A program made the translations under genes and the position numbers. 64,000 bases of DNA, taken from positions 7,316,001-7,380,000 of the forward strand of contig NZ_CP036274.1 in assembly GCF_007747655.1 (NCBI RefSeq). Reading direction: 5' to 3'. How positions within the stretch are numbered: position 1 is the stretch's first letter; each line of letters starts with the position of its first letter. The stretch comes from Anatilimnocola aggregata. GTDB taxonomy: Bacteria; Planctomycetota; Planctomycetia; Pirellulales; Pirellulaceae. Shown piece after piece: positions 53,338-61,983 of the stretch. The notes beneath the pieces were generated by a model. The model saw nothing but the letters and a program-made list of their open reading frames with translations. It ran no database searches and was not told the DNA's origin.

Positions 53338-53700
53338 TTAGTTAAGTTTTTTAGGCGTTGCAATCTTTGCAACTCGGGGAGTTCGTTTCTCGGTGCTATG
53401 CGGTAACAATCCTTTGGCGGCGAGCTTGGCATCGATGGCGGTTCGATTGATCGAGATCTCTTCGATTTTGGTGGATTTAGGCGAGATCTCGGCGATGAAT
53501 TCCGAAAGCCAGGTAGCCGTTGTGCACAAGGTCGCTCCGATACGCACCGAGCGCAGTCGCCTGCCTCGCAGGCCTCGCAAGGCCCACCTGGCTACAGTAC
53601 TCGGATGCACCGGTCGTCCTGCTCGCAGTCGCGGTAGTAGCGATGTAGCCTCCGCCATCGTCATGAAGCGTTCGGCTGCAAGATCGAGAGTGGCGCTCAT
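53338..53700 (-). CDS. DUF1580 helix-turn-helix protein (excisionase-like)
   Basis: 120 residues. MAEATSLLPRLRAGRPVHPS, TVARWALRGLRGRRLRSVRI and GATLCTTATWLSEFIAEI follow the DUF1580/MerR-like winged-helix pattern known from planctomycetes, in which such genes accompany tyrosine recombinases. A role as recombination directionality factor is inferred. The tail is Lys-rich. It lies in the same-strand module as the integrase at 54990-56270. Confidence 0.75.
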   Translation of the reverse strand: MSATLDLAAERFMTMAEATSLLPRLRAGRPVHPSTVARWALRGLRGRRLRSVRIGATLCTTATWLSEFIAEISPKSTKIEEISINRTAIDAKLAAKGLLPHSTEKRTPRVAKIATPKKLN

Positions 53701-53914
53701 TGGCCGCGACTCGTGGCGAGGAGGCTCTCAGCTCCTTTCCGCTGCATTGGCAGCCAATAGACGAAGACAATACAGGGTCGGTCACCTCGACAACTTGCGG
53801 ACCTCATGCGGTTCTCCAACGTTACTAGGGAATGGACGAAACTTCGCCCATCTTGCGAGCTCCCCGGAAAAATGTCCAAGTGGGTATACCCACCCGCCGA
53901 CAGAGAAAAGTCGG

Positions 53915-54970
53915 TTAAAGTCCGAATTGCTTGAGTGACCGCAATTCACGCTCAGTTTTGGCTTTCCGAAGCCCGGCTTTGACCGGTTCGGTGTCTTTCA
54001 GCACACCAGGGAAATCTGGGCAGATCTTTCGCCGTTCGCTGTCAGGCAAATTATTCCACCGCTCCATAAGGCGTTTTTTGAGCTTTTTGGAGTCTCTGGG
54101 GGGCAAATTTTCCGCCCACTGGAGAAACAACTGATCTCGTCCAAAACAGGCGCGAGGTCGCCCCGAGTATTTCGTTCGGAACAAGAGTTCGGGCGGAAAC
54201 CATCCCGGAAAGATGGCGGGAATGGTTTGTTCGTCGATGATCAATTTCTGAACCGGATCATAGGGATTCCAGGACGACGGGGCGATTTCCTCCCCTTGAA
54301 CGGACAGCTTATCGGCCAAGTTTCTGACTATTTCCAGATTCTTAATTTCGGGCGAGAAGCGTTCCCGGCTCGAGAACTCAAGTGGTTCGAGGCCCGGCCA
54401 CTCTTCGGGAGGAGCCTCTGTGTCGCGTTCGTCGAAACAATCGGAAACGACGAGTCCTAACTGCAACCATGCTTCGAGAAGCGGACAATCACGATGTCGC
54501 CCAACTTGGCGAATCGAAGAAATTGCAGCTTCCTCGACTTTGTCAAGAAGCTGCCCCGCTTCGCTCTTGGCTTGCCCTGGCCAAATGACTAACCCTCCAT
54601 GAACCGTGTAATCGTAAGTCCACTCCTCTACAGGCGCGCGCCAGTCGCTGATGGTCTGGCAGGCATCCAGCAGGATGCCGACGCTCGATCTTTCGAGTTC
54701 CGTAGCACCTGAATCAATCAGGTTCTTCCTTAACTCGCTCGTGATCCTGACAGCGCGCATGGCCCGCGCTCTAAAGAGCGCAAGTATTTCAAAATCGAAA
54801 TCTGAATTCGGCGACTGGCGCTCGGGAACATCGAAATACGTTCGGCCCATTACCCAGTATCCGGCTACCTGTTTAGCTTGACTGATCCGCAGGCCAAGGC
54901 CAAAAGCTAGTGCTTCAAGTTGCTCGGAATTTTCGCTGGTCGATTCGGTTTTCGACATTCGTAACTGCAT
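53915..54970 (-). CDS. Hypothetical protein of the integrative element
   Basis: 351 residues; the start is ambiguous (ATG 54970 or 54958), and no strong ribosome site is visible. It begins 20 bases after the integrase stop. The sequence is mostly helical (ALAFGLGLRISQAKQVAGYW, FEILALFRARAMRAVRITSE) with a central acidic stretch (DERDTEAPPEEWPGLEPLE) and a late aromatic block (IFPGWFPPELLFRTKYSGRP). I recognise no domain. It is probably cargo or an accessory protein of the tRNA-Pro-integrated element. Confidence 0.65.
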   Translation of the reverse strand: MQLRMSKTESTSENSEQLEALAFGLGLRISQAKQVAGYWVMGRTYFDVPERQSPNSDFDFEILALFRARAMRAVRITSELRKNLIDSGATELERSSVGILLDACQTISDWRAPVEEWTYDYTVHGGLVIWPGQAKSEAGQLLDKVEEAAISSIRQVGRHRDCPLLEAWLQLGLVVSDCFDERDTEAPPEEWPGLEPLEFSSRERFSPEIKNLEIVRNLADKLSVQGEEIAPSSWNPYDPVQKLIIDEQTIPAIFPGWFPPELLFRTKYSGRPRACFGRDQLFLQWAENLPPRDSKKLKKRLMERWNNLPDSERRKICPDFPGVLKDTEPVKAGLRKAKTERELRSLKQFGL

Positions 54971-54989
54971 TCATTCAGGAGGCAAGCAG

Positions 54990-56270
54990 CTAGCCCGACT
55001 GTCGCATAATGTCTGCCGCCTTGGAAAAATCGCGCTCGGCGTAGATTTGGGTTACAAACGCCTCCGAATGCCCGAGGACGACCTGAGCCCCATCTAGGCC
55101 GTGTACCTTTCTCAGTTCCGTAGCGCGGGTGTGCCGCAGCTGGTTGGGATGCCAGCGGTGTCGTCGCCGCCATTCTAGCGCCAGGGTTTCACGTCTCAAG
55201 ATTTCTGCGTCGGTTAATTCGGCGGCGGTTGCGATCACTAATTCAGGAGGTAGCGGAAACGCTAGATCGCACGCCCGTTCAATCGAGCGACGGTAGCTCG
55301 TTGTCGTATATCGGTCGCCTGCGGTTCGTTTCGGTTTGGCTTTGCGATTCGTGCCAGCGCGATTACCACGATCGAGCGGAGTCCTGCGGCGAGATGCCTT
55401 GAGCGAACGTTGGTGAGCTACGGCTTCTAGCGGCGAGAAACAAAACGTCTCAGAATCTCGATCAAGCCAGGGCCGAAGGATCGCCTGGGCACGCGGCCCC
55501 AGAAAGATCCTTCGTTCAATGTCATGATGTGCTGTCTTGTGACAACGTGGTGTGTAGCACCAGATGTCTTCGCTGCGCTCAACGTCAACCGGGCGCAAGA
55601 TGCAAATTTCACCGGGCCGACAGCCGGTCAAACGCTGGAGGCGAACCATGGCCTCCACCGTGGGCGTAAGGTAACGCAACGTGGCCTCAATCGCGGCATC
55701 GCTGACAGAGGCAATTGGCGCTGATTCGCGAACATCGCTCCGCCCCTTTTTTAGGCCGCTCACCGTTGCCAGTGCTTGGTGTACCGCGACCGGAATCAGT
55801 TCATTCTCGACGGCCCAGCGAAACATTCGCTTAATCCGGCTAATGTTGTTGTTGACCACGGATCGGCAGTGGCCATCGCGAACGAACTCATCCCTCACGA
55901 GCTTCAACTTGGAGGGACTAAATTCGATGGCAGGCAGATCACCGAAGAGTTTGAGCAACCGACGCAAAGCCTGCTGCACACAGACCACCTCGGAGGTAGC
56001 TTTGCCGTCGCGACGGTAGTACCCTTCGCAGTACGTGAAGAAGTGAAGCGAAAGCTCCTTAAGGGTGAGAGAAGCGATCCGTTCATCGGGTTTGGGGAGC
56101 TCGACCGGGTCCGAGTAGAACCGCTCAGCGATCAAGCGATGGTATTTCTCCCAGCTGGCCGGGGAACCATACGGACCTAGATAGAAATCCTGGCCGTGGA
56201 TTCGAACCACGGCAAGATTCTTGGGCTTGTAGTGCCGATACGCGGGGACTTGTCGGGGACGGTCGAACAT
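54990..56270 (-). CDS. Tyrosine recombinase / integrase
   Basis: 426 residues. The N-terminal half holds the SAM-like core-binding domain (SPSKLKLVRDEFVRDGHCRS, ISRIKRMFRWAVENELIP). The catalytic domain shows Arg in LTGCRPGEICIL, His-x2-Arg in NQLRHTRATELRKVHG, the second His in QVVLGHSEAFV and the Tyr nucleophile in IYAERDF. It is complete. The gene starts 111 bp beyond the 3' end of tRNA-Pro on the same strand, the classical geometry for an element integrated at a tRNA 3' end. The DUF1580 gene downstream would be its directionality factor. Confidence 0.92.
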   Translation of the reverse strand: MFDRPRQVPAYRHYKPKNLAVVRIHGQDFYLGPYGSPASWEKYHRLIAERFYSDPVELPKPDERIASLTLKELSLHFFTYCEGYYRRDGKATSEVVCVQQALRRLLKLFGDLPAIEFSPSKLKLVRDEFVRDGHCRSVVNNNISRIKRMFRWAVENELIPVAVHQALATVSGLKKGRSDVRESAPIASVSDAAIEATLRYLTPTVEAMVRLQRLTGCRPGEICILRPVDVERSEDIWCYTPRCHKTAHHDIERRIFLGPRAQAILRPWLDRDSETFCFSPLEAVAHQRSLKASRRRTPLDRGNRAGTNRKAKPKRTAGDRYTTTSYRRSIERACDLAFPLPPELVIATAAELTDAEILRRETLALEWRRRHRWHPNQLRHTRATELRKVHGLDGAQVVLGHSEAFVTQIYAERDFSKAADIMRQSG

Positions 56271-56381
56271 GGCGGCAGCTCTCCGGTAGTACTGGTACTA
56301 CCATTTTGAAGAACTTAAAGCCGCACTGCCGACCATCGGCAGGTAATGTAACCACTTATTCGGCAAAGATTTACGAAAAGT

Positions 56382-56455
56382 CGGGATGATAGGATTTGAA
56401 CCTACGACTTCTTGGTCCCAAACCAAGCGCTCTAGCCAGGCTGAGCTACATCCCG
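56382..56455 (-). tRNA. tRNA-Pro (UGG)
   Basis: A 74-nt cloverleaf on the minus strand. Acceptor strands are CGGGATG and CATCCCG, the D-arm is GCTCAGCCTGGCTAGAGC, the anticodon arm is CTTGG-TTTGGGA-CCAAG with anticodon TGG, and the T-arm is GTAGG-TTCAAAT-CCTAT. No CCA is encoded. It is the probable integration site for the element to its left (lower coordinates). Confidence 0.97.
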
Positions 56456-56540
56456 AATGTGAATAGGTAGTTTATCGGCGAAAGCCGAATTGGACAATGC
56501 TAGTAAGAGCCCCATTTCGACAAGTCCTGGTGTCAAAAAC

Positions 56541-57545
56541 TCAGGCCGCCCGCTTGGCTCGCGGGGCAGAATCGCTGAGGAGTTCGCGCAGGCGGTCGAA
56601 GTCGTCGGAATCGGTGAAGTGAATCACGACGGTGCCGCGGCCTTTTGCCGACTGCTTAATCTCGACCTTCGTGCCGAGAGCAATCCGCAACTCCTGCTCT
56701 AACGACGCGATTTGGTCGTTTCGGGTTCGCTTCTTTTTAGCCGTCGGAGCAGTAGCGGTGTGGCCGTCGTCTTCGGCAGCGACCTGCTCGTTCACTAGGC
56801 GTTCGACTTCACGCACGCTGAGTTGTTCATCGGTAATGCGGTGAGCCAAGGCAATCTGCTCGTCGTCGTCCCCCAGCGGGAGCAGCGCGCGGGCATGTCC
56901 GGCCGAAATCGCGCCAGTCCGCAGGCTTTCGAGGACTTCGGGCGGCAATTCCAGCAGCCGCATCAAGTTCGCGATGGTGCTGCGGTCGATGCTCAGCCGC
57001 TTGGCCAATTCGTCCTGCGTGCAGCGATGCTCGTCGAGATAGCGTTTGAAAGAGAGAGCCTTTTCGATCGGATTGAGATCCTTGCGCTGCAAGTTCTCGA
57101 CAATGGCAAGCTCGGCAACCAGGCGATCGTCGGCTTCGCGGACTCGGGCAGGAATGGTTTTCCACCCTGCGCGAATGGCGGCGCGCAGGCGACGCTCGCC
57201 GGAGATCAATTGATACCGGCCCGCGATGCGGCGCACGAGAATCGGCTGCAGCAGATCGTGCTGCTTTAAGCTCTCGGCCAGCGAGGCGATTTCTTCTTCG
57301 TTGAATTCGCGGCGAGGCTGGAACGGATTGTCTTGAATTTCTTCGACCGCCAACTGCAGCAGTCCGGTATCACCGGTGCTAGCAACTTCAGTCACTGAGC
57401 CCTGCAGCACGCTGTCGTCGAACAGTCGCGGCTCGGTTCGCAGCGGCAACGAGACCGTTTCCACGGGGGTTTCGAGATTCTGCTCATCTAGCGGCGAGCC
57501 CAGGAGTGCCGCAAGTCCACGGCCTAGTCGACGGTCTTTACTCAT
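56541..57545 (-). CDS. parB: Chromosome-partitioning protein ParB
   Basis: 334 residues from the ATG at 57545. LGRGLAALLG at the N-terminus is typical of ParB. The CTPase/ParB domain follows: QDNPFQPRREFNEEEIASLA, LLQPILVRRIAGRYQLISGERRLRA (Box I/II with GERR) and the HTH TQDELAKRLSIDRSTIANLMRLLELP. The C-terminal dimerisation part ends in an Ala-rich tail. Its ATG overlaps the parA stop (ATGA), so they are translated together. It should load at the two parS sites about 1 kb upstream and spread. Confidence 0.96.
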   Translation of the reverse strand: MSKDRRLGRGLAALLGSPLDEQNLETPVETVSLPLRTEPRLFDDSVLQGSVTEVASTGDTGLLQLAVEEIQDNPFQPRREFNEEEIASLAESLKQHDLLQPILVRRIAGRYQLISGERRLRAAIRAGWKTIPARVREADDRLVAELAIVENLQRKDLNPIEKALSFKRYLDEHRCTQDELAKRLSIDRSTIANLMRLLELPPEVLESLRTGAISAGHARALLPLGDDDEQIALAHRITDEQLSVREVERLVNEQVAAEDDGHTATAPTAKKKRTRNDQIASLEQELRIALGTKVEIKQSAKGRGTVVIHFTDSDDFDRLRELLSDSAPRAKRAA

Positions 57546-58284
57546 GAGCCAAAATCTCCAAACAGAGTTCAATGTAAGCCCGAGCGCCGCGCGAGCGAGG
57601 AGCGTAGTCCATCACGGCCTGGCCATGACTGGGTGCCTCGGCGACGGCGACGTCGCGGGGGATGACTGTATCAAAAACCACCTCGCCGAAGAAATCCCGA
57701 ACTTCGGCATCGACCTCGCGGGTCAGTTCCAGCGAGGCATCGTACATGGTGAGCAAGATGCCGCCGAACTCGAGCCGCCCCGGATGCTTCTTCATCACCG
57801 AGCGAATGACGTTAATCATTTGCGTCAGCCCTTCCATGGCGAAATACTCGCACTGAATGGGCATGAGAACTTCGGTGGAAGCAGCGAGGGCTGTTTGCGT
57901 CAGGCCGCCCAGCGACGGCGGTGAATCGATCAGGACGAAGTCGTACCCTTCGAGTTCGCCGGCCAGGTGCAGGCGAATCGCATCGGCCTGGCTGTCGTTG
58001 CTCTTGGCGAGTGCGTCGACATCCTGGAACGAGCGACTTCCGGGTAACAGCGACAGACCTTCGTAGGGTGTCGGCAAGACCGACTCGTGCAGCGGATTGC
58101 GTTGAACCAAGGCATGGCGGGCCGTCGGTTGCTGGCCGAGGCCGGAAGTGGCATTGCACTGTGGATCGAGGTCGATCAGCAGGGTGCGTTTACCGGCGCG
58201 TGCAAACCCGGCAGCCAAATTAATGGCTGTGGTCGTCTTGCCGACGCCTCCCTTCTGGTTGGCCACGCACAGAATCCTTCCCAC
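57538..58284 (-). CDS. parA: Chromosome-partitioning ATPase ParA
   Basis: 248 residues from a GTG at 58284, preceded by GGAGG at 5-6 bases; an ATG at 58332 lies inside a palindromic repeat and is rejected. The deviant Walker A is KGGVGKTTTAIN, Walker A' is LLIDLDPQCNATSGLG, and Walker B is FVLIDSPPSLG. It drives segregation of ParB-parS complexes on the nucleoid. It is transcribed with parB, and the promoter lies between the parS sites and the repeat. Confidence 0.96.
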   Translation of the reverse strand: MGRILCVANQKGGVGKTTTAINLAAGFARAGKRTLLIDLDPQCNATSGLGQQPTARHALVQRNPLHESVLPTPYEGLSLLPGSRSFQDVDALAKSNDSQADAIRLHLAGELEGYDFVLIDSPPSLGGLTQTALAASTEVLMPIQCEYFAMEGLTQMINVIRSVMKKHPGRLEFGGILLTMYDASLELTREVDAEVRDFFGEVVFDTVIPRDVAVAEAPSHGQAVMDYAPRSRGARAYIELCLEILAHE

Positions 58285-58296
58285 CAGTTCCCTCCG

Positions 58297-58363
58297 CTGG
58301 AGTTCCGGCTTTAGCCGGTGTCTTTGCCGCACTGCAGTCAGCCGGCTAAAGCCGGAACTCCAG
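58297..58363. repeat. REP-like inverted pair upstream of parA
   Basis: CTGGAGTTCCGGCTTTAGCCGG (58297-58318) and its exact complement (58342-58363) form 22-bp arms around a 23-nt spacer. A third, single copy is at 62565-62586. The central CCGGCTTTAGCCGG is itself nearly palindromic. This is a dispersed intergenic repeat. Confidence 0.85.
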
Positions 58364-58482
58364 CCCGGTTCCGCGGCGGATGATAGTGGCAGGTGACAAC
58401 TGGGGAAAGAGCGTTTGCGGTGAAGGCAGAAGTAAGTAGGCAGAATGCAGAAGTAAAGACAGGAGGATTCGGCGGGTCGCGG

Positions 58483-58498
58483 TGTTTCACGTGAAACG
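58483..58498. promoter_or_regulatory. parS site 1
   Basis: TGTTTCACGTGAAACG matches the bacterial parS consensus TGTTTCACGTGAAACA at 15 of 16 positions. It lies about 200 bp upstream of parA. Confidence 0.93.
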
Positions 58499-58520
58499 GC
58501 AAGGTCGACGCGGCCGGCGT

Positions 58521-58536
58521 TGTTTCACGTGGAACG
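58521..58536. promoter_or_regulatory. parS site 2
   Basis: TGTTTCACGTGGAACG matches the parS consensus at 14 of 16 positions, 38 bp from site 1. Confidence 0.88.
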
Positions 58537-58547
58537 GGCGTGCCGGT

Positions 58548-58742
58548 TCACTCGCTTGATTGCGATCTGGCTAGGCACCAGGGAATCACTTCGCTCTCAA
58601 TCGCCCTTCGAATCCGCGAGTCATCGCCCGTGGCTTCCAAGAGGAAGGCGATGCCGTCAGGCACATTCCCGGAATACACGCCGTCGAGATTGAACACTTC
58701 CGCACCGACACCGAAAGTGCGTCTTCGATTCAGCGGATCATC
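58548..58742 (-). pseudogene. In-frame continuation after TAG of the 59243-58743 gene
   Basis: Directly after the TAG at 58743-58745 the same frame stays open for 64 more codons with good coding character: RRTFGVGAEVFNLDGVYSGN, VPDGIAFLLEATGDDSRIRR, AIESEVIPWCLARSQ, then TGA. No start codon is available near its beginning. It looks like the original C-terminus of the upstream protein cut off by a nonsense change, or like stop-codon readthrough. Confidence 0.5.
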
Positions 58743-59243
58743 CTAATTGCTAGCGTCAATCAACTTCAGCGAACCGAGACACCACGCCGAAACGATCTTG
58801 GGCACACCGGGAAAATCGTTTGGTAGATAGCCATCCAGGCAGGTTTCGTCTTTGATAAGGCAATAGAGTTCGCCATGTTGGTCCCAGTCGAACGATTGCG
58901 GTTCACGCAGCCAGCCCTCGATTGCTTGGAGCACCTTACTTGGAAACTCCGGAGCTACGTTGTCTGGAATCATATCTCCGTGCTCCTGAAACGCCGCCCG
59001 CCAATCGGGAAGGAATTCTCGAAACGCCGCCAATCCCATTCTCAACGCAGCTTCGTGAGTGTACGGCCATAAGGTTGCCGGACCATATTCAAAACCATTT
59101 GGCAAGAAGTCGGCAGTCGACATGAACAGGCGAATGCCGTCGTCGAGCGACTGACGATCCGAGTTCGAGAGTCGAGCGATAGCGACCGTGCTGCCGAGTG
59201 ACGCGGCCAACTTCAGGAGCGATGCGGGTTGAGTTAGTTCCAT
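58743..59243 (-). CDS. Hypothetical cytoplasmic protein, probably prematurely stopped
   Basis: 166 residues from the ATG at 59243, with a GTGCC-type weak ribosome site; an ATG three codons earlier is possible. It reads LTQPASLLKLAASLGSTVAI, FLPNGFEYGPATLWPYTHEA, LRMGLAAFREFLPDWRAAFQ and ends SAWCLGSLKLIDASN. The family is not recognised. An amber stop is followed in frame by 64 plausible codons, so the native protein may have been ~230 residues. It lies between parS and the DUF1015 gene. Confidence 0.6.
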   Translation of the reverse strand: MELTQPASLLKLAASLGSTVAIARLSNSDRQSLDDGIRLFMSTADFLPNGFEYGPATLWPYTHEAALRMGLAAFREFLPDWRAAFQEHGDMIPDNVAPEFPSKVLQAIEGWLREPQSFDWDQHGELYCLIKDETCLDGYLPNDFPGVPKIVSAWCLGSLKLIDASN

Positions 59244-59274
59244 TCGAGGCACCGTCGTGTTGCGGATCAGCCCC

Positions 59275-59313
59275 TCATCCCGGCCCTATCCCCGTAGTAC
59301 CGGGGCGAGGGAG
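59275..59313. repeat. GC-rich palindromic sequence between two minus-strand genes
   Basis: CCCTC and GAGGG enclose CCCCG-TAGTAC-CGGGG. It lies 30 bp past the stop of the DUF1015 gene and probably acts as its transcript-end hairpin. Confidence 0.5.
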
Positions 59314-59344
59314 TGACTCGTCGCTACGCGACCACATCTTGGAC

Positions 59345-60691
59345 CTACTCCAGCGGATGCACCACCATGCCGCCGAGCAGCTTGGGATAGAAGTAGGTGC
59401 TCTTGGCGGGCATGCGTTCGCCGTGTTCGCTGATGAGCCGAACGTGCTCGACGGTGGCCGGCATGACGAGGGCGGCCAGTTCGAAGCGGCCACCGGTGCC
59501 CATTTGGCCCGTAGCATCGCGGCCCGCTTTATCGCCACTCTTCAGGTTTTCGATCACTTCCTGCACCGAGTGAACGTACATTGGCTTCGGCAGCGAAGTT
59601 AGGCCGAGCAGGTCTTCCATCACCAGGCGATGTAAGATCGAAACGCCCAGTCCTTGCCAGTCGCTGCTGTGCTCCGAGGCGAGCTTAGCTAACTTCTGTG
59701 AACCTTCTTCCGTGGCGAGTGCTAGCGTCCAGGTATCATCCTGGGCGGTGTAGAAGGCGAGCTTGTTCTGCAGTCCACCAGCCGCGATCTCCTGCCAAAG
59801 CGCACTGGCCAGATCCGCGCCAACGCCAATTGGCCGGGTGATGAACGAGCCTTGCAATTTCGACGACAGCTCGACCGAAGTAATCGGCGGCACGCCGCGG
59901 AACAATCGATGCGTCGGCAGCACCAGCAAACCCGGATCGTTCATGCTCACGCACTGCGTCAGCACGAAGTTCGCCGGGTGATTCGAATCGAGCGGACCCG
60001 CAGCGGCCAGTTCATCCCGATAGTTGCAGGCGGTCTCATAGCGATGGTGACCATCGGCAATGAACATTGGCTTGGCGTCCATGATGCTCGCCACAGCTGC
60101 GATGGTTCGCACATCGGTCACCGGCCAAAGGCGATGCACCACGCCCAAGTGATCGGTCGCCGTCAGCGGGGTTTGCTGGGATACGGATTCCTCGAGCATG
60201 TTCTGGGCTTCATTGGCCGGATCTGGGTAGAGGCCAAAAATCTGGCTGAGGTTTGCCTTACAGGCCTTTGTCAGCAGCAGGCGATCTGCCTTCGGACCCG
60301 AGTGCGTCTCTTCGTGCGGATAGATCTTGCCTTGGCCGAAGCGTTCGAGCCTTACGCGGCACATAAAGCCCCGGCGCGTGAACGTCTGCCCAGCAGCTTC
60401 AAAAGTCTGATGATAGACGTAGAGCGCCGGATCGGGGTCGAGTTGCATCACCCCTTCGCTGCGCCAGTTGCGGAGGAACTTCGCAGCCCGGCTGTACTTA
60501 TTCGATTGCTCATTGTCCCCCGGTTCGTCCCGGTTCAATTCGAGGCGAATGAAATTAGCCGGGTGCTTCTTATAAAGCTCGTCTTGAAACTCGGGGGAGA
60601 TAACGTCGTAGGGAGGCGTGACAACGTCGCTCAAGGAACCGACATGGCCCAGGTCGTAACGAAGTCCGCGGAAGGCTTGAATCGTTGGCAT
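59345..60691 (-). CDS. DUF1015 family protein
   Basis: 448 residues from the ATG at 60691. Characteristic blocks are FRGLRYDLGHVGSLSDVVTP, PPYDVISPEFQDELYKKHPA, NFIRLELNRDEPGD, YVYHQTFEAAG, HEETHSGPKADRLLLTKACK, IADGHHRYETACNYRDEL and LVLPTHRLFRG. The GHHRYET block is the most diagnostic. The family is often annotated as SerC-like by neighbourhood, but its reaction is unknown. It appears complete and monocistronic. Confidence 0.92.
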   Translation of the reverse strand: MPTIQAFRGLRYDLGHVGSLSDVVTPPYDVISPEFQDELYKKHPANFIRLELNRDEPGDNEQSNKYSRAAKFLRNWRSEGVMQLDPDPALYVYHQTFEAAGQTFTRRGFMCRVRLERFGQGKIYPHEETHSGPKADRLLLTKACKANLSQIFGLYPDPANEAQNMLEESVSQQTPLTATDHLGVVHRLWPVTDVRTIAAVASIMDAKPMFIADGHHRYETACNYRDELAAAGPLDSNHPANFVLTQCVSMNDPGLLVLPTHRLFRGVPPITSVELSSKLQGSFITRPIGVGADLASALWQEIAAGGLQNKLAFYTAQDDTWTLALATEEGSQKLAKLASEHSSDWQGLGVSILHRLVMEDLLGLTSLPKPMYVHSVQEVIENLKSGDKAGRDATGQMGTGGRFELAALVMPATVEHVRLISEHGERMPAKSTYFYPKLLGGMVVHPLE

Positions 60692-61152
60692 GGAAGAAAC
60701 TGCTCGGCTGCGAGAGGAACGCTCAGTTTTTGAACTGATTGGCCCAGAGGTTGCAATACGGTGCCCAGCCTACCTGCCGCGTCCACTGCAACCCGACGAA
60801 TGTACGAAGTTGCGATTGGAACGGTTGTAGGCGAAGCCACAATTTTATCGCCGGGTCGCACCGATGAGCAGGGGGCGAACCACTCCGAAATGGCCTGCCG
60901 GTCGGATTAGTCCGCCGAGCACCAGCCAATCAGGGGCGGTCGGGTTGTGCCGCACAGTGAAGATGTGCTGCACGACTCCCTTAAGACTTGCCGAGAAAAT
61001 GGTCGTATAGCAATCACGATGACTGCTAGCTGACCGGATCTCACTTGCTTGGATTCCTGCCAGGTGAAGATGCAACCCGTTGGTTCAAGGGTGGCCTGCC
61101 ACTTGATTTCAGTTCATTGGTCACATTGCACAAAACACTTGGGAGATTTCGC
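60692..61152. other. Intergenic region
   Basis: About 460 bases between divergent genes. No feature recognised beyond the promoters it must contain. Confidence 0.4.
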
Positions 61153-61326
61153 ATGAGGACTTTACTGGTTATTGCCCTTCTGACCATTGCTTTCGCACCG
61201 ATGGCCGAGGCTCGTGGCCGTCAATACTCGGGTGGTCATGTCGTTCATAGCCGTCGCGGGCTGGTGATTCTGCACCGCGCTGTGCCAGGCGGTGGCGGCG
61301 TGCATGTGTATGCCGGCGGTCGATAA
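61153..61326 (+). CDS. Tiny secreted Gly/His-rich peptide
   Basis: 57 residues from the ATG at 61153, with GGGAG 8 bases upstream. Signal peptide MRTLLVIALLTIAFAPMAEA is followed by about 37 residues rich in Gly, Arg, His and Val (GGHVVHSRRG, VPGGGGVHVYAGGR). Export and a role in the cell envelope are likely. No homologous family known to me. Confidence 0.6.
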   Translation: MRTLLVIALLTIAFAPMAEARGRQYSGGHVVHSRRGLVILHRAVPGGGGVHVYAGGR

Positions 61327-61426
61327 TTGGAACTTAGCCGCACCGGCAGCAGCCCGTAATATTTGCGGGCCGAATAGGAGTGGTGCTGGGATCAATTTGA
61401 GATCCAGCACCGAAGTGATAACATCC

Positions 61427-61975
61427 CTACGTGGGCCCCGAGCCACCAGCATCGGCAATCTTGGCCAGGTCTTGATAGGTCAGGCCTCTCTTCGCCAGTT
61501 CAAAGGCGTGCCTGGTCGTGGGACTAAGATAGATGATTAGCCCGTAGATCAAAATCGCCAAACCCGTCGGCAGGCAGTAGCAGGTCATGCCACCCACAAT
61601 CAGCGATCCGAGCGCCGCGAGTCCCCACCGATAGCCGCGCAGCCAGAAGTTGCGAATGCCGGCATAAATCTGCAAGACCCCGGCGATCAGACCGCCGCTG
61701 GCCATACACACATAACTGATCACAAGCACGCTTTTCATCTGGTCCATCCGCGGATCGTCGGGACCATTACCGCGGTACATCAGGTCTGGAATGACGAAGG
61801 CCGAAACGATGTACATGCCTCCCATCATCAGGGTCAGCAGACCGTGAATGATCAGCAGCACGCAGATGACGCGCTGCTGCAATAGAGTGGCCGGGCTCAA
61901 TCCGCCGGGCAATATAGTCTCCGGCGCGTCGTCATGAACCGGCGATTGATAAGGGTTGTGCGATTCCGGAACCAT
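61427..61975 (-). CDS. Four-helix membrane protein (NPYQSP type)
   Basis: 182 residues. The N-terminus has the planctomycete pattern HNPYQSPVHDD before the first helix, then four hydrophobic segments (residues ~35-55, ~80-105, ~115-135, ~138-155). It shares the NPYxSP start and helix layout with the gene at 61984-62433, so the two adjacent genes are distant paralogues. Function unknown. Confidence 0.75.
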   Translation of the reverse strand: MVPESHNPYQSPVHDDAPETILPGGLSPATLLQQRVICVLLIIHGLLTLMMGGMYIVSAFVIPDLMYRGNGPDDPRMDQMKSVLVISYVCMASGGLIAGVLQIYAGIRNFWLRGYRWGLAALGSLIVGGMTCYCLPTGLAILIYGLIIYLSPTTRHAFELAKRGLTYQDLAKIADAGGSGPT

Positions 61976-61983
61976 AGATTTCG

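Noticed and set aside
52642-53406. 254-codon plus-strand frame
   Set aside because: It runs antisense through the small integrase-module genes and is rich in Ser, Arg and Pro without any motif.
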